A DNA stretch of 64,000 nt from Alkalibacillus flavidus (GCF_040545925.1 NZ_JBEPMX010000005.1:62001-126000), one strand, 5' to 3'. Numbered from the stretch's first letter, positions 9,661-18,192 are shown. The notes: generated by a model not told the origin, from the sequence alone. Program-made: numbers and translations.

Positions 9661-9706
9661 GAAGCCTTGGTTATGTGTTGATACGCACATACCAAGGCTT
9701 CTTTAC
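9661..9706 (+). terminator. Terminator downstream of sda copy 1
   Basis: GAAGCCTTGG...TATGTG pairs with CACATACCAAGGCTTC and is followed by TTTACTT. Between sda and this hairpin (9578-9660) there is also AAAAGGGG...CCCCTTTT, which could form a weaker large-loop terminator. Confidence 0.85.
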
Positions 9707-9721
9707 TTATGAAAAAAGCTA

Positions 9722-9918
9722 TGTTAAAGTCCGTTGTTGATATTGTGATCCGCTACCGGTGGACGCTTTCCGCGGGCACGGCTCAAGCCTCCTCGGCCCA
9801 AAAGCGTGGCCTGCGGGGTCTTGAGACTCGTGCTGTTCCCGCAGGAGTCGCCACCTTCGCTCCTCACAATTCAACAACTCAGTGCTATATCATTTAAAAT
9901 CAACATTAGACTTTAACA
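9722..9918. mobile_element. MITE-like dispersed palindromic element, 197 bp
   Basis: Perfect 10-bp terminal inverted repeats TGTTAAAGTC (9722) and GACTTTAACA (9909) enclose nested imperfect inverted repeats: GTTGTTGATATTGTGA against TCACAATTCAACAAC, GGTGGACG against CGCCACC, GCGGG against CCCGC, and CTCAAG against CTTGAG. The GC-rich centre contrasts with the AT-rich flanks. From memory, very similar blocks occur in intergenic regions of many Bacillaceae. There is no coding capacity beyond chance frames. No target-site duplication is evident. Confidence 0.7.
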
Positions 9919-9925
9919 GATCCTG

Positions 9926-9972
9926 AGAAAAAAACAAAACGAGATGGACTTTATATCCATCTCGTTTTGTTT
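9926..9972 (-). terminator. Terminator of the chemotaxis receptor gene
   Basis: AAACAAAACGAGATGGA pairs with TCCATCTCGTTTTGTTT around a 7-nt loop. A T run follows on the minus strand, just after the receptor's stop codon. Confidence 0.9.
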
Positions 9973-9980
9973 ATACATCA

Positions 9981-11678
9981 TTACTTTAATTTAAATTCGC
10001 GCACAAGACCGTTTAAGTCCTCAGCTAGTTGCGCTAGCTGATCAGAACTTGCGGCTACTTCTTCCATCGTCGCTGCTGATTCTTCAGCTGATGACGACGT
10101 TTGCTGAATACCTGCTGCCGATTCTTCAGAAACTGATGCAATTTCTTGAACACTTGAGTTCATCTCTTGCGTCTTCGATGCAATGTCAGATAAATTTTCT
10201 GTTACTTGTTGGATCTGATTTGACATTTCGCCTACAGCACCGGAAATCTGATCGAATGTTTCTCCAGTTGTCTTAATTTGTTCCGTTCCTTTTTCAACTT
10301 CACTGTAACCAGACTGCAAGGAGTTCACAACATTCGATGATTCATTTTGGATCGAATCGACAATGCCTGTAATCTCACCAACCGAATTGGACACTTGCTC
10401 AGCCAATTTACGAACCTCATCCGCTACGACCGCGAAACCTTGACCATGCTCTCCAGCACGCGCCGCTTCGATTGCTGCGTTTAATGCTAATAAATTCGTT
10501 TGTTCAGCAATATCTTGAATAACGGATACGAGTTTCGAAATTTGTTGTGATTGCTGATCTAAGCTATCGACTTTCTCAACCGCATCTTTAACAATTTGAT
10601 CCACTGTCGCCATCTGTTGAACAGATTGCGTCATCATGTCTTGTCCATCGCCAGTCAATTCTAGCACTTCTTTCGACGATTCATGAATCATTTGGCCACT
10701 CTCATTCGATTCTTGCACTTGTTGGTCAAACTGCGTCATATTCTTAGATAAATCACTCGCATTATTCGCTTGTGATTCAGCACCAGATGACAGCTCTTCC
10801 ATCGTCGATGAAATTTGTTCTGCGCCTTCTTTGACTTCATTAGACGACTGATTCAACTCTTCACTTTGACTACTAACTGTCTCAGAAATCTCTGAAATAC
10901 GTCCAACCATTTCTTTCAAGTTATCAACCATCGCGTTCGTTGCTTCAGCCATTTGACCAATTTCATCATTACCATCGTAGTCAATTTTCTCTACGGCTAA
11001 GTTATTTTGCGCAACTTGATTGCTAACATCGACAACTTTCGTTAAATTCGTCTTCACAACACGGCTTATCGCTATAACGATAACCGCTCCAATCACAATG
11101 GCAACGACGATCGCTGCAATCAAAACAATCATCGTTGTCGTCTGACTTTGCTTAGCGTCAGCAATGGCCTCTTGGCGATCTTCGTTAACCGTGGTTTCTA
11201 ATTGGCTGATTAAATCTATTGTAGTAGACCTAACTTCTCCAGCTTCATTTGCCACCGAAACTTGTTGTGCATTACTAGATGCATTTACAAGTTCATTAAA
11301 TAATTGATCCATTTGTTGCTTATTATCCATAATTTGCGTAAATAAATTTTGTTGTTTCTCAGTGTCTAATCTTGCTTCCATCCCATTCGCAATGTCGTTA
11401 AATTGGCTGGCACGATCTTCATACTCAGTGACGAATTCATCATTTTCCTCACGTGCATAAGCCTCAATTCTTATACCTTGCGAACGTGTTAAGGATCCCA
11501 TTTTCTGTATATTTATCGCACGATCGCCTCGGCGTTCTAATGCATCAACATCTTGACCAATACCTTGTACTTGCCAAGCTACAGCTGCGGTCGCTATTCC
11601 AAATAATAAAAACACGATAATTAATGCAGAACCGTACTTCCAACCTATGTTCATATTTTTCAATCTCAACTTCTTCAT
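9981..11678 (-). CDS. Methyl-accepting chemotaxis protein
   Basis: A 565-residue transmembrane chemoreceptor. Transmembrane helix 1 is at about 11-33. A four-helix-bundle type extracellular domain (about 35-180, Gln- and Asn-rich) follows, then transmembrane helix 2 at about 181-206 and a HAMP domain at about 207-260. The C-terminal signalling coiled coil has the invariant hairpin EQTNLLALNAAIEAARAGE and FAVVADEVRKLAEQ near 390-425. Ser/Ala/Glu-rich pairs provide methylation sites. The signal sensed is unknown. It stands alone between two sda genes, with its own promoter and terminator. Confidence 0.95.
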   Translation of the reverse strand: MKKLRLKNMNIGWKYGSALIIVFLLFGIATAAVAWQVQGIGQDVDALERRGDRAINIQKMGSLTRSQGIRIEAYAREENDEFVTEYEDRASQFNDIANGMEARLDTEKQQNLFTQIMDNKQQMDQLFNELVNASSNAQQVSVANEAGEVRSTTIDLISQLETTVNEDRQEAIADAKQSQTTTMIVLIAAIVVAIVIGAVIVIAISRVVKTNLTKVVDVSNQVAQNNLAVEKIDYDGNDEIGQMAEATNAMVDNLKEMVGRISEISETVSSQSEELNQSSNEVKEGAEQISSTMEELSSGAESQANNASDLSKNMTQFDQQVQESNESGQMIHESSKEVLELTGDGQDMMTQSVQQMATVDQIVKDAVEKVDSLDQQSQQISKLVSVIQDIAEQTNLLALNAAIEAARAGEHGQGFAVVADEVRKLAEQVSNSVGEITGIVDSIQNESSNVVNSLQSGYSEVEKGTEQIKTTGETFDQISGAVGEMSNQIQQVTENLSDIASKTQEMNSSVQEIASVSEESAAGIQQTSSSAEESAATMEEVAASSDQLAQLAEDLNGLVREFKLK

Positions 11679-11724
11679 AAGACGTCCTCCTCATTAAGCC
11701 ATACGCCTAAAATACTATGAAATT

Positions 11725-11753
11725 ATTATAAGCTTATTAGTCATAAAAGTAAA
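11725..11753 (-). promoter_or_regulatory. Possible promoter of the chemotaxis receptor gene
   Basis: On the minus strand TTTACT and TATAAT are separated by 17 bp, about 50 bp upstream of the receptor start. The -35 is weak. I see no SigD-type GCCGATAT element. Confidence 0.4.
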
Positions 11754-11879
11754 TAAATTTAGACAAAATATGTCGATAATTGTCGTCATTATGGTTTATA
11801 GCAATAGTTGTTTAAAATAATGTTTAAGTCTAGAACGGATGGGTATATAGTTTTAAAAGGACACTTTGGAGGGATTAAC

Positions 11880-12029
11880 GTGCATCAATTGGATGACTTA
11901 AGCCTCATCAATGCGTATTTAGAAGCGATTAACTTAAACATATCAGCTGATTTCATCTTCTTAATCGAAAAAGAGTTATCTTACCGGGGCTTTATCCCGA
12001 AGAACTTGTTACACAACCACATTGTTTAG
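11880..12029 (+). CDS. sda: Sporulation histidine kinase inhibitor Sda (copy 2)
   Basis: A 49-residue homologue of copy 1: LDDLSLINAYLEAINLNIS, then ADFIFLIEKELSYRG, followed by a divergent tail. GTG start with TTTGGAGGGATTAAC in front, almost the same leader as copy 1 (GGAGGATTAAAC), so the two probably arose by duplication. A longer in-frame reading from 11808 lacks a ribosome site and the family extent, so GTG at 11880 is preferred. It should act as a kinase inhibitor in the sporulation phosphorelay; whether it targets the same kinase as copy 1 is unknown. Confidence 0.82.
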   Translation: MHQLDDLSLINAYLEAINLNISADFIFLIEKELSYRGFIPKNLLHNHIV

Positions 12030-12058
12030 TGATGCCTTAGTTAAACACGTTTTTCAAG

Positions 12059-12403
12059 TCATCCTTTTAGCACTTGGGCATGATTTACTGTTGTGTTTTT
12101 AGATGCAAATAACAATGTTACATCGCCATGATTTAACTGTTCGCTCAAATGACGAACCGCTTCATCAACGTGATCGTCCTGTTCTAGTTCATCGCGATAT
12201 GCTTTTTTAAATGACTCCCAGTCAAGTTCGTCGTTATGTAACGACTGTCGCAATGACTTGCTTGGCGTTAATTCTTTGGGCCAGTAATCAACTTGCGCTT
12301 TTTCCTTAGACACACCACGAGGCCACAAGCGATCGACTAGCACGCGGTAGCCATCTGTTTCAGCATAGTCATCATAAATTCGTTTCAAATGAATAGAACC
12401 CAT
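12059..12403 (-). CDS. DUF488 family protein (YeaO-like)
   Basis: A 114-residue protein with the family signature KRIYDDYAETDGYRVLVDRLWPRG at the N-terminus, then W-P-KEL-PS--LR and a C-terminal LLFASKNTTVNHAQVL. The family is widespread and of unknown biochemical role. A GGAGATGGTGAT ribosome site precedes the ATG. The C-terminus is a few residues shorter than relatives I recall. Convergent with sda copy 2. Confidence 0.85.
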   Translation of the reverse strand: MGSIHLKRIYDDYAETDGYRVLVDRLWPRGVSKEKAQVDYWPKELTPSKSLRQSLHNDELDWESFKKAYRDELEQDDHVDEAVRHLSEQLNHGDVTLLFASKNTTVNHAQVLKG

Positions 12404-12422
12404 ATCACCATCTCCGTTATGC

Positions 12423-13168
12423 TTATTTATTCAACGCATCTAATTCGTTTACTAACTCATCAACAGACTTCGGCTTATCTAAGAAAAAGCCTTAAAAATA
12501 CGTCCCACCTAATTCTTTTGCCTGACCCAACTGCTTAGCGGTCTCGATACCTTCAAAACTACGACTGGTGTGACACGTTTACAATAGGCTATTAATCTTT
12601 CAAGTTGTTTCATATTCCCCATTGTGCGATCTGCTAACGTATAAGTTAATTCTTTATCAAATTTAATTAAATCAGATTCTAGTCTCAAAACCCGTTGGAA
12701 TGACGAAGCATCTTTTCCAAAATCGTCAATGGCTATTCGAACACCAATTGATTTGATGTCTTGTACAACATCCTGAAATTCAAAAAGATTCGGAATAACC
12801 TCTGCCTCATTAATTTCAACTACGATCTGTTCCGGTTTAATTGCCGATTTTGCAATTAATTGATGAAAAAATGATTGAAACGCATTGGGTAACAAAGTCG
12901 AAGGATAGATATTCACAAATAACGACGCGTTATCGGCTAAAGACGACCCCCGAAAAGGATGTTATCGCTAACTCAATCGATTTCCAATCTAAATCGATTA
13001 AACGATCAGTTTCTTGAGCCATATCGAAGACTGTCTTCGGGCTATCACACAACGTTGTACGCAACAATGCCTCATATCCTATAGCCGTTTCACCATCTTC
13101 ATGATATATGGGTTGAAATGATGAACAAACTCACCTTCATCAATCACACGACTGATTAAATCTTGCAT
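12423..13168 (-). pseudogene. Degraded EAL-domain c-di-GMP phosphodiesterase
   Basis: Fragments in different frames together spell most of an EAL domain: an intact start MQDLISRVIDEGEF after AAAGGAG; then, after a frameshift near 13110, QPIYHEDGETAIGYEALLRT containing the EAL motif; after another shift near 12955, NIYPSTL...IAIDDFGKDASSF; and after a third near 12560, EGIETAKQLGQAKELGG. A TAA replaces a codon in YFxGFFLDKP near 12494. With three or more frameshifts and a stop it cannot make active enzyme. Intact, it would have hydrolysed c-di-GMP. A c-di-GMP riboswitch lies upstream. Confidence 0.88.
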
Positions 13169-13299
13169 TTGCGCCCACTCCTTTACTTTGACAAGTTCAC
13201 TTGTCACATATCTTCACACAATTGTCTTGTCTTAAGGACGCATCATAGAGGCCCCTAACAATGAAATCTCATGTTTAGGAAGACTCAGTTATTACATGC

Positions 13300-13387
13300 C
13301 TTTACATCGGAAATTTAGCCATCATAGCTTATGTGCCTTAGTTCTGAAGCTTTGCGTCCTAACTTTTCAGTAAGTTTGCCGTTTGTC
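13300..13387 (-). promoter_or_regulatory. Cyclic di-GMP-I riboswitch (GEMM)
   Basis: On the minus strand the conserved core reads GGCAAAC, a GAAA tetraloop hairpin (CTTACTGAAAAGTTAG), then GGACGCAAAGC, AACTAAGGCAC, and GATGGCTAAATTTCCGATG. These are the diagnostic blocks of the c-di-GMP-I class. A hairpin CCTAAACATGA/TTCATTGTTAGG at about 13255-13280 and another TGACAAG/CTTGTCA at about 13183-13200, next to the ribosome site, are candidate expression platforms. It would have controlled the EAL gene below it. Confidence 0.9.
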
Positions 13388-13424
13388 GTTAAAGGTATGA
13401 CGAATTAACTAAATATTCAGATAT

Positions 13425-13453
13425 ATTGTAACGCAAAATTTTACATTTTTCTA
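13425..13453 (-). promoter_or_regulatory. Probable promoter of the c-di-GMP riboswitch transcript
   Basis: Minus-strand TAGAAA and TACAAT are spaced by 17 bp, which puts the transcript start about 30 nt before the aptamer. Nothing else recognisable lies in 13454-13619. Confidence 0.45.
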
Positions 13454-13619
13454 TACTTTTTTGAAAGAACGATGTTATCTTTGGCCAAAACGATCATGCA
13501 CATCCGCCTATGACAGCCTTCAAGTAACATTAATTTTTTGATCGACTAGCAGGATATTCACAATCGTTGTCGAATATTAATAACGGAGTAATCCCATATT
13601 TCATAAAGGAGCTGTACCA

Positions 13620-14336
13620 ATGAAAGAAAACAACATCTTATCTTTCACCCAATCACTCGAAAACACGAAAACGTATCGGCATGAGTATTCAATGTCAGAC
13701 AACTTAAGACAAGAATTATTGAGCCATGTCTACCTAAAATTCGTCCATAACATCATAGCTCAATTCCATGATGCAAACGGCGATGCTTTAGACAATTTTA
13801 TTAACGAACACAATGTCACAAAGGAAAAAGAATTGACCGTTAGAGGGCTCGGATTCTGGACCCAAATCTTATACAACATTCAACACGATCCCGATCATAC
13901 GATCTTATCCGATTTCGAACGTGACAACGCCGACTATTTTAATAAGTGGCCGATTCTAAGGTCCTGGTTACAAGAATGGCGAAACGTTCAGCCTAGTTTT
14001 TATTACATTTACGAACCGTTCGGTGGTAACGCGCATGTCGCAATCGATATCCTCACCGAAACACCTCTCGAAATCTTCTATCCCGTCCCTTCGTTTACAA
14101 TGCCTCAAGAAAAATCGATCGTCACCGGTATACTTCTCCCCTTCTGCGACGGCTTATACTTCCCATTAACTGATTTATACCCATTTGATATGGACGTCAG
14201 AGACGATATTATTAGACATGCACGCCCAATCTATGACCAATTAAATCACGAACCAAATCATCTCGAACGTTTTTTATTAACGTTTTCCTCCTTGTTGCGT
14301 TTAGAGCATTTAATACGACACAATCACGCAACATAA
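13620..14336 (+). CDS. Hypothetical protein, 238 aa
   Basis: I do not recognise this family. It is a soluble, acidic protein with no signal peptide and no transmembrane segment. The N-terminal half looks helical; the middle has aromatic-rich WPILRSWLQEWRNVQPSFYYIYEP around residues 113-137, and the C-terminal half ends in a Leu-rich helix. AAAGGAG precedes ATG at good spacing, and codon use resembles its neighbours, so it is a real gene. It is transcribed alone, convergent with the DUF3021/LytTR pair. Confidence 0.75.
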   Translation: MKENNILSFTQSLENTKTYRHEYSMSDNLRQELLSHVYLKFVHNIIAQFHDANGDALDNFINEHNVTKEKELTVRGLGFWTQILYNIQHDPDHTILSDFERDNADYFNKWPILRSWLQEWRNVQPSFYYIYEPFGGNAHVAIDILTETPLEIFYPVPSFTMPQEKSIVTGILLPFCDGLYFPLTDLYPFDMDVRDDIIRHARPIYDQLNHEPNHLERFLLTFSSLLRLEHLIRHNHAT

Positions 14337-14366
14337 AAAAGTCTTTTCCCGACTACGAGAAAAGAC
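14334..14366 (-). terminator. Terminator for the LytTR-DUF3021 operon
   Basis: GTCTTTTC pairs with GAAAAGAC around CCGACTACGA, and six T follow on the minus strand, downstream of the minus-strand pair. The plus strand has no T run. Confidence 0.75.
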
Positions 14367-14458
14367 CTCATCATACGCTACCACTTATTATATACTTTTT
14401 CAGCAAAACCAAAGACATCATTCACGGCTATTGTAACGCCTTTATAAACCAGTTCTCT

Positions 14459-14863
14459 TCAGCCAAGTTTATTGTTCATTTGGTCGATCTTATTCTTCCA
14501 ATAAAGATAATGACCAAGCCAAATCGCAATGAATATCACCGTATAAATTAACGAAACGCTTAAAATGGCTCCTCCATCAAACGGAAACCATTCAGCCCAT
14601 ATGCCTAAGAGTATAAACGTCGTGATCGCCAACAAGAAGTGTAAACCGACGATAACAAATGGACTGACATCCTTAGAATAAAACCACCCAAACACTGTAT
14701 TCACGCCCACAATTACAATAGCTGAAACCATATTTCTAAACAAGTAAAGCGGACTAATCAACTCGTAACCCATGGCGTCTGTAATAAACCAGGTGACAAT
14801 CACCATGGCATTAGCTGATAAAGACATAACGAGTATAAGCGTTAGCAATCTCTGTTTCATCAT
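14459..14863 (-). CDS. DUF3021 membrane protein
   Basis: A small protein with four transmembrane helices (about 8-28, 40-62, 70-90 and 98-120 from the start used here). It follows a LytTR regulator gene almost directly, the usual arrangement for DUF3021 proteins, which are thought to modulate the partner regulator at the membrane. The start is taken at ATG 14863, 9 nt after GAGG that overlaps the regulator's stop region; an in-frame ATG at 14878 lacks a ribosome site. Confidence 0.82.
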   Translation of the reverse strand: MMKQRLLTLILVMSLSANAMVIVTWFITDAMGYELISPLYLFRNMVSAIVIVGVNTVFGWFYSKDVSPFVIVGLHFLLAITTFILLGIWAEWFPFDGGAILSVSLIYTVIFIAIWLGHYLYWKNKIDQMNNKLG

Positions 14864-14874
14864 AATAAAAAACC

Positions 14875-15318
14875 TCACTTTCTAAATAAAATATTTTTTA
14901 TTTTCTTTGTGTAAGATCTCGTTGTATAAAGTGTTTCATCATTTTTAAGGTGAAGAATAATCCGACCACCAAACGTATATTCAAACCGTTTAACCCATTG
15001 TAAATTGACAATTTCAAATCGTGATATCCTTACGAAATGACTAGGAAGACGGGATTCAATTTCATAGAGCCTTTCCTGAACCTTTTGTTTACCAGATTCA
15101 GTGTTGGCATATACTGCTTTGTTTTCTGTAAAAAAGAAATGAATTTGATTTAATTCGATCGGCGAAAAACTTGATCCTTCCTGGGTAATAATCATATTCG
15201 ACGGAAATGGATCCTCAAATAACTGACTGACTTTATCCACATACGAATGATGGGATTTAGTCCGTAAAATCGTTAAGTCATCAGGTAACGAATCATCGTA
15301 CTCAACTTTTAATTCCAT
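14875..15318 (-). CDS. LytTR-family DNA-binding transcriptional regulator
   Basis: A 147-residue protein: an N-terminal acidic segment (about 1-45), then a LytTR DNA-binding domain at about 48-146 with IHFFTENKAVYANTESGK, LPSHFVRISRFEIVNLQWVKR and the terminal ILHLKNDETLYTTRSYTKKIK. There is no receiver domain, so it is not a classical response regulator; such proteins pair with a DUF3021 membrane partner. ATG at 15318 follows AAAGGATGAG; an upstream in-frame ATG at 15342 has no ribosome site. The pair probably regulates itself, and other targets are unknown. Confidence 0.88.
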   Translation of the reverse strand: MELKVEYDDSLPDDLTILRTKSHHSYVDKVSQLFEDPFPSNMIITQEGSSFSPIELNQIHFFFTENKAVYANTESGKQKVQERLYEIESRLPSHFVRISRFEIVNLQWVKRFEYTFGGRIILHLKNDETLYTTRSYTKKIKNILFRK

Positions 15319-15593
15319 CAACTCATCCTTTCTGTGAAACATGTTTAATAATGTATTTAATTTAATTCACATTATATAAAAGGCATTAATATAACGGAAG
15401 GCAATTCAGATGAAACGTCCATGTGAAGTGACGAAATGCAAAGTGATTCTGATGAAGATACCTCTATCACAATTAAATGATCCAATCAGTTATTTAAATC
15501 AGTTTCACCTTGCGTTTAGTACCAGTTAATGGAATAATTTTATGTACACGCTGGCGTTCAAAAGTGTCTCTCATAGATGATAGGAGGAACGAG

Positions 15594-15674
15594 ATGGATC
15601 ACGAAGCTTTGTCCCAACGGTTCGAACGATTTGCTGAAGAATGCAATGGATCAAGTGAATTAGTGGAGGATTAG
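15594..15674 (+). pseudogene. N-terminal remnant of a DUF2332 family gene
   Basis: After a fine AGGAGG, the ATG opens a 26-codon frame reading ALSQRFERFAEECNGSSEL, which resembles the N-terminus of DUF2332 proteins as I recall them, but it stops at TAG and no downstream frame continues the family. It is a decayed remnant with its translation start preserved. The rest of 15319-15787 shows no other gene I can support. Confidence 0.5.
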
Positions 15675-15787
15675 ATTAGCTGTCATAAACAGGTGCTATT
15701 TCAAAATAGGCGACCCAGGCTTTGAAATCTATTAACAAAAACTTATCGTAAGAAGGAGTTTAAATGTGATTATAAAGGAGACTTTTT

Positions 15788-16600
15788 TTGATTGCAGACA
15801 TGTATAAGCGCAGAGAAAAATTAGGTTATATTTTGTTAGCAGTTTTGTTACTTATTATAATAGGGTGGTCTCTTTTTCACCCACCTAAAACGACAACGCA
15901 ATGGCTGGAGATGTTATTCTTTCTTTTTCCCATCGGCTTCATCTTCTCGGTCATTTTTATAAGTCGTTCACAGTACAATAAGGTGAAACACTTCGAGTTG
16001 CCAAATTCTGATCAAGAGCTTTTAAATCTCGATCACATCGTTATAAAAAAGGATGCAACTTTTATTCCTAGATTGTTGTTGTTTGAGAAAAATGGTAGGT
16101 ATATTGGTATGATTAAACCAATAAAAATACCGTCATGGCTTTACCCATTAATCTTTTATCGGGATTCGTTTATTGAATTCATTCCATTATCATTTTCGTT
16201 TGTAACCCATGACGGAAAAACCCAATTCACCTTCCATAAAAAAGGTTGGCTTAAGCAAGTTAACCTGAATATCACAAACCAAGAACAGAATGATATCGGT
16301 ACATATATACAGAAGGAATTAAATGCCCTATTCCATATAAAGGGACAATTATTTAACGAAAAAGAAGAACCCATTCTCTCAATTAAGGCATCAGGATTTT
16401 CTGGGAATTTTAGTTGGAAAGATGAAGATGGGAATCAGTGGGCTTACTTTTATAACGGAAAGTTTCCTCACGAATACACAAATGTATTTAGAGATATACA
16501 AAATGACATCGTGGAATTGTCGGATAAGTTGAACGAAGATGATAAGACTCGACTACTTGCAGTGATTGGCTATTTATTTATAGCGCGAGTGAAGCAATAA
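15788..16600 (+). CDS. Hypothetical membrane-anchored protein, 270 aa
   Basis: Not a family I recognise. There are two N-terminal transmembrane helices (about 12-32 and 42-60), and then a soluble domain of about 200 residues with alternating hydrophobic strands and aromatic residues, probably cytosolic. TTG at 15788 is preferred as the start because AAAGGAG lies 8 nt upstream; ATG at 15800 is the alternative. It has its own terminator. AT-rich, low-bias codon use compared with dapA suggests an accessory gene. Confidence 0.7.
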   Translation: MIADMYKRREKLGYILLAVLLLIIIGWSLFHPPKTTTQWLEMLFFLFPIGFIFSVIFISRSQYNKVKHFELPNSDQELLNLDHIVIKKDATFIPRLLLFEKNGRYIGMIKPIKIPSWLYPLIFYRDSFIEFIPLSFSFVTHDGKTQFTFHKKGWLKQVNLNITNQEQNDIGTYIQKELNALFHIKGQLFNEKEEPILSIKASGFSGNFSWKDEDGNQWAYFYNGKFPHEYTNVFRDIQNDIVELSDKLNEDDKTRLLAVIGYLFIARVKQ

Positions 16601-16631
16601 AGCTGGGGCCTTTTTTGAGATTCTAAAATAT

Positions 16632-16668
16632 AAATTAACCGCTCAGATAATTTCTGAGCGGTTAATTT
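16632..16668. terminator. Bidirectional terminator between convergent genes
   Basis: AAATTAACCGCTCAGA pairs with CTGAGCGGTTAATTT around a short loop; T-rich flanks on both strands. Confidence 0.85.
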
Positions 16669-16749
16669 GATAATTGATTAAAACAAATCAAATTGAGATT
16701 TCCTTTTTGAACATAAAGTCACTTTATAATGGCCGTACTCTAGCCACGA

Positions 16750-17499
16750 CTATTTCGTATTCGTAAATCCACCATCAATACGAATCACATCGCCATTCAC
16801 ATAACCAGCATTAGACGTCAGTAAAAACGTCACAAGTTCTGCGACTTCTTCTGGTGTGCCTAATCGTTTTTGTAGAATACCTTGTTCAGCGTTCTCCTTC
16901 ATTTGTGGATTATTGTCGAAATACTGCTTAACCATCGGTGTTTCAGTTGGACCTGGTGCAATCGCATTCACACACAGACCATCTTTTGCATATTCAGCAA
17001 CCATGCTCTTCGTCATACCCACAATGCCATGCTTTGTAGCGGAATAAGTAACGACTGTATCTTGTCCGATCACACCTGCGCTTGATGATGTATTCACAAT
17101 CGATCCACCACCATTTTTCACCATGACATCTGCTACGTAATGCATGCCATAAAGGGCACCTAATAGGTTAATGCCGACGATCTTATCAATTTCTTCAATG
17201 TCTGTATCTAAGAAATACTGTCCACTTCCGGAAATCCCGGCGTTATTAAAGAAATAATCGATTGAACCAAATTGTTCAACGGTTTGATCGACATAGTTTT
17301 TGACCTCTTTTTCTTTCGACACGTCCGCTTTAATAAAGGTTGCATCAGCTCCCGCTTGTTTGACGATTTCAACAGTTTCCTGTCCACCTTCTTCATCAAT
17401 ATCGACGACCGCAATATTAATACCTTGTTCTGCTAGCTTTTTCGCAGTTGATTGACCTAAACCACTGCCGCCACCAGTAATAATAGCTGTTTGACTCAT
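16750..17499 (-). CDS. Short-chain dehydrogenase/reductase (SDR)
   Basis: A 249-residue classical SDR that uses NAD(P)H. Visible are the cofactor loop TGGGSGLG at 8-15, an acidic residue after strand 2 (VVDID) suggesting NAD preference, NNAG near 89, the catalytic Ser in NTSSSAG and YSATKHG (Tyr-x-x-x-Lys), and the C-terminal GYVNGDVIRIDGG. It resembles FabG- and glucose-1-dehydrogenase-like enzymes, and the substrate cannot be assigned. GGAGG precedes ATG. Transcribed alone. Confidence 0.93.
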   Translation of the reverse strand: MSQTAIITGGGSGLGQSTAKKLAEQGINIAVVDIDEEGGQETVEIVKQAGADATFIKADVSKEKEVKNYVDQTVEQFGSIDYFFNNAGISGSGQYFLDTDIEEIDKIVGINLLGALYGMHYVADVMVKNGGGSIVNTSSSAGVIGQDTVVTYSATKHGIVGMTKSMVAEYAKDGLCVNAIAPGPTETPMVKQYFDNNPQMKENAEQGILQKRLGTPEEVAELVTFLLTSNAGYVNGDVIRIDGGFTNTK

Positions 17500-17736
17500 G
17501 ATTATACCTCCTCTAAATGACTAATTTAGTATTCCATTATTTTGAAGAACTAAAACAAAGTGAGTCAGTTTGTTGTGACGAATATATGAAGCGTTTAGTT
17601 ATTTCTTTCCCAAAATTATAACTACTTGAGATTCCTTTAATATGGTACAATGACATAAAATAAATATCCATTTTTTTCACAGTGAGTATGTCGATGATGA
17701 CATAATCATGATTGGTCCATTGGAAGGAAGATTGAT

Positions 17737-18123
17737 TTGAAGTTATTATCAAAGGGATTGTTTAGAGGGCTAATACCGCTTGTTTTATTATTCATCATTT
17801 CTTTATGGAATAGATTACAAGGGCAAGTAGAGGAATCAAATGTCTTCTTCTTTTACGGAGTCATTGCTTTTTTCTTAGGACTCAGCAGTGTCATATATGA
17901 AATCCCTCAATGGACATTTTCAAAACAAATCCTGGCTCATTATGGGGTCATGCTGTTTACGGTTTTCCCAACTATACTTCTTAGTGGTTTTTACCCTCTG
18001 AATTCCGTTACGAATTTTGTAAAAGTTTTTATTGAGTTTAATATGGTAGGAATTATTTTGTTTATCGCAACATACTTCGCTTCTAAGCTGATTAGGAAAT
18101 TTAATCATGTGAAAACAGAATGA
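17737..18123 (+). CDS. DUF3021 membrane protein (without adjacent regulator)
   Basis: A 128-residue protein with four hydrophobic helices and the family-like FLGLSSVIYEIPQW segment between helices 2 and 3. It has a TTG start with GGAAGGAAG upstream. It is a paralogue of the DUF3021 protein at 14459 but has no LytTR gene beside it. The next gene also codes for a small membrane protein. Function inferred only by family. Confidence 0.7.
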   Translation: MKLLSKGLFRGLIPLVLLFIISLWNRLQGQVEESNVFFFYGVIAFFLGLSSVIYEIPQWTFSKQILAHYGVMLFTVFPTILLSGFYPLNSVTNFVKVFIEFNMVGIILFIATYFASKLIRKFNHVKTE

Positions 18124-18192
18124 GTTTGTTATTGAACAATCGAGAATAGCATTTTTAATTGTGAAATAATGTTTAAGTAAGGAGGGATTTTG

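Noticed and set aside
9709..9897. A 62-residue protein inside the palindromic element
   Set aside because: The frame lies in inverted repeats, has no ribosome site, and its composition reflects the GC-rich element.
12423..13168. Recoding (programmed frameshifts) to rescue the EAL gene
   Set aside because: Three or more shifts in different places and an in-frame TAA point to decay, with no slippery-site and pseudoknot pattern seen.
15411..15527. A 38-codon frame MKRPCEV...
   Set aside because: No ribosome site and no family resemblance; probably chance or gene debris.
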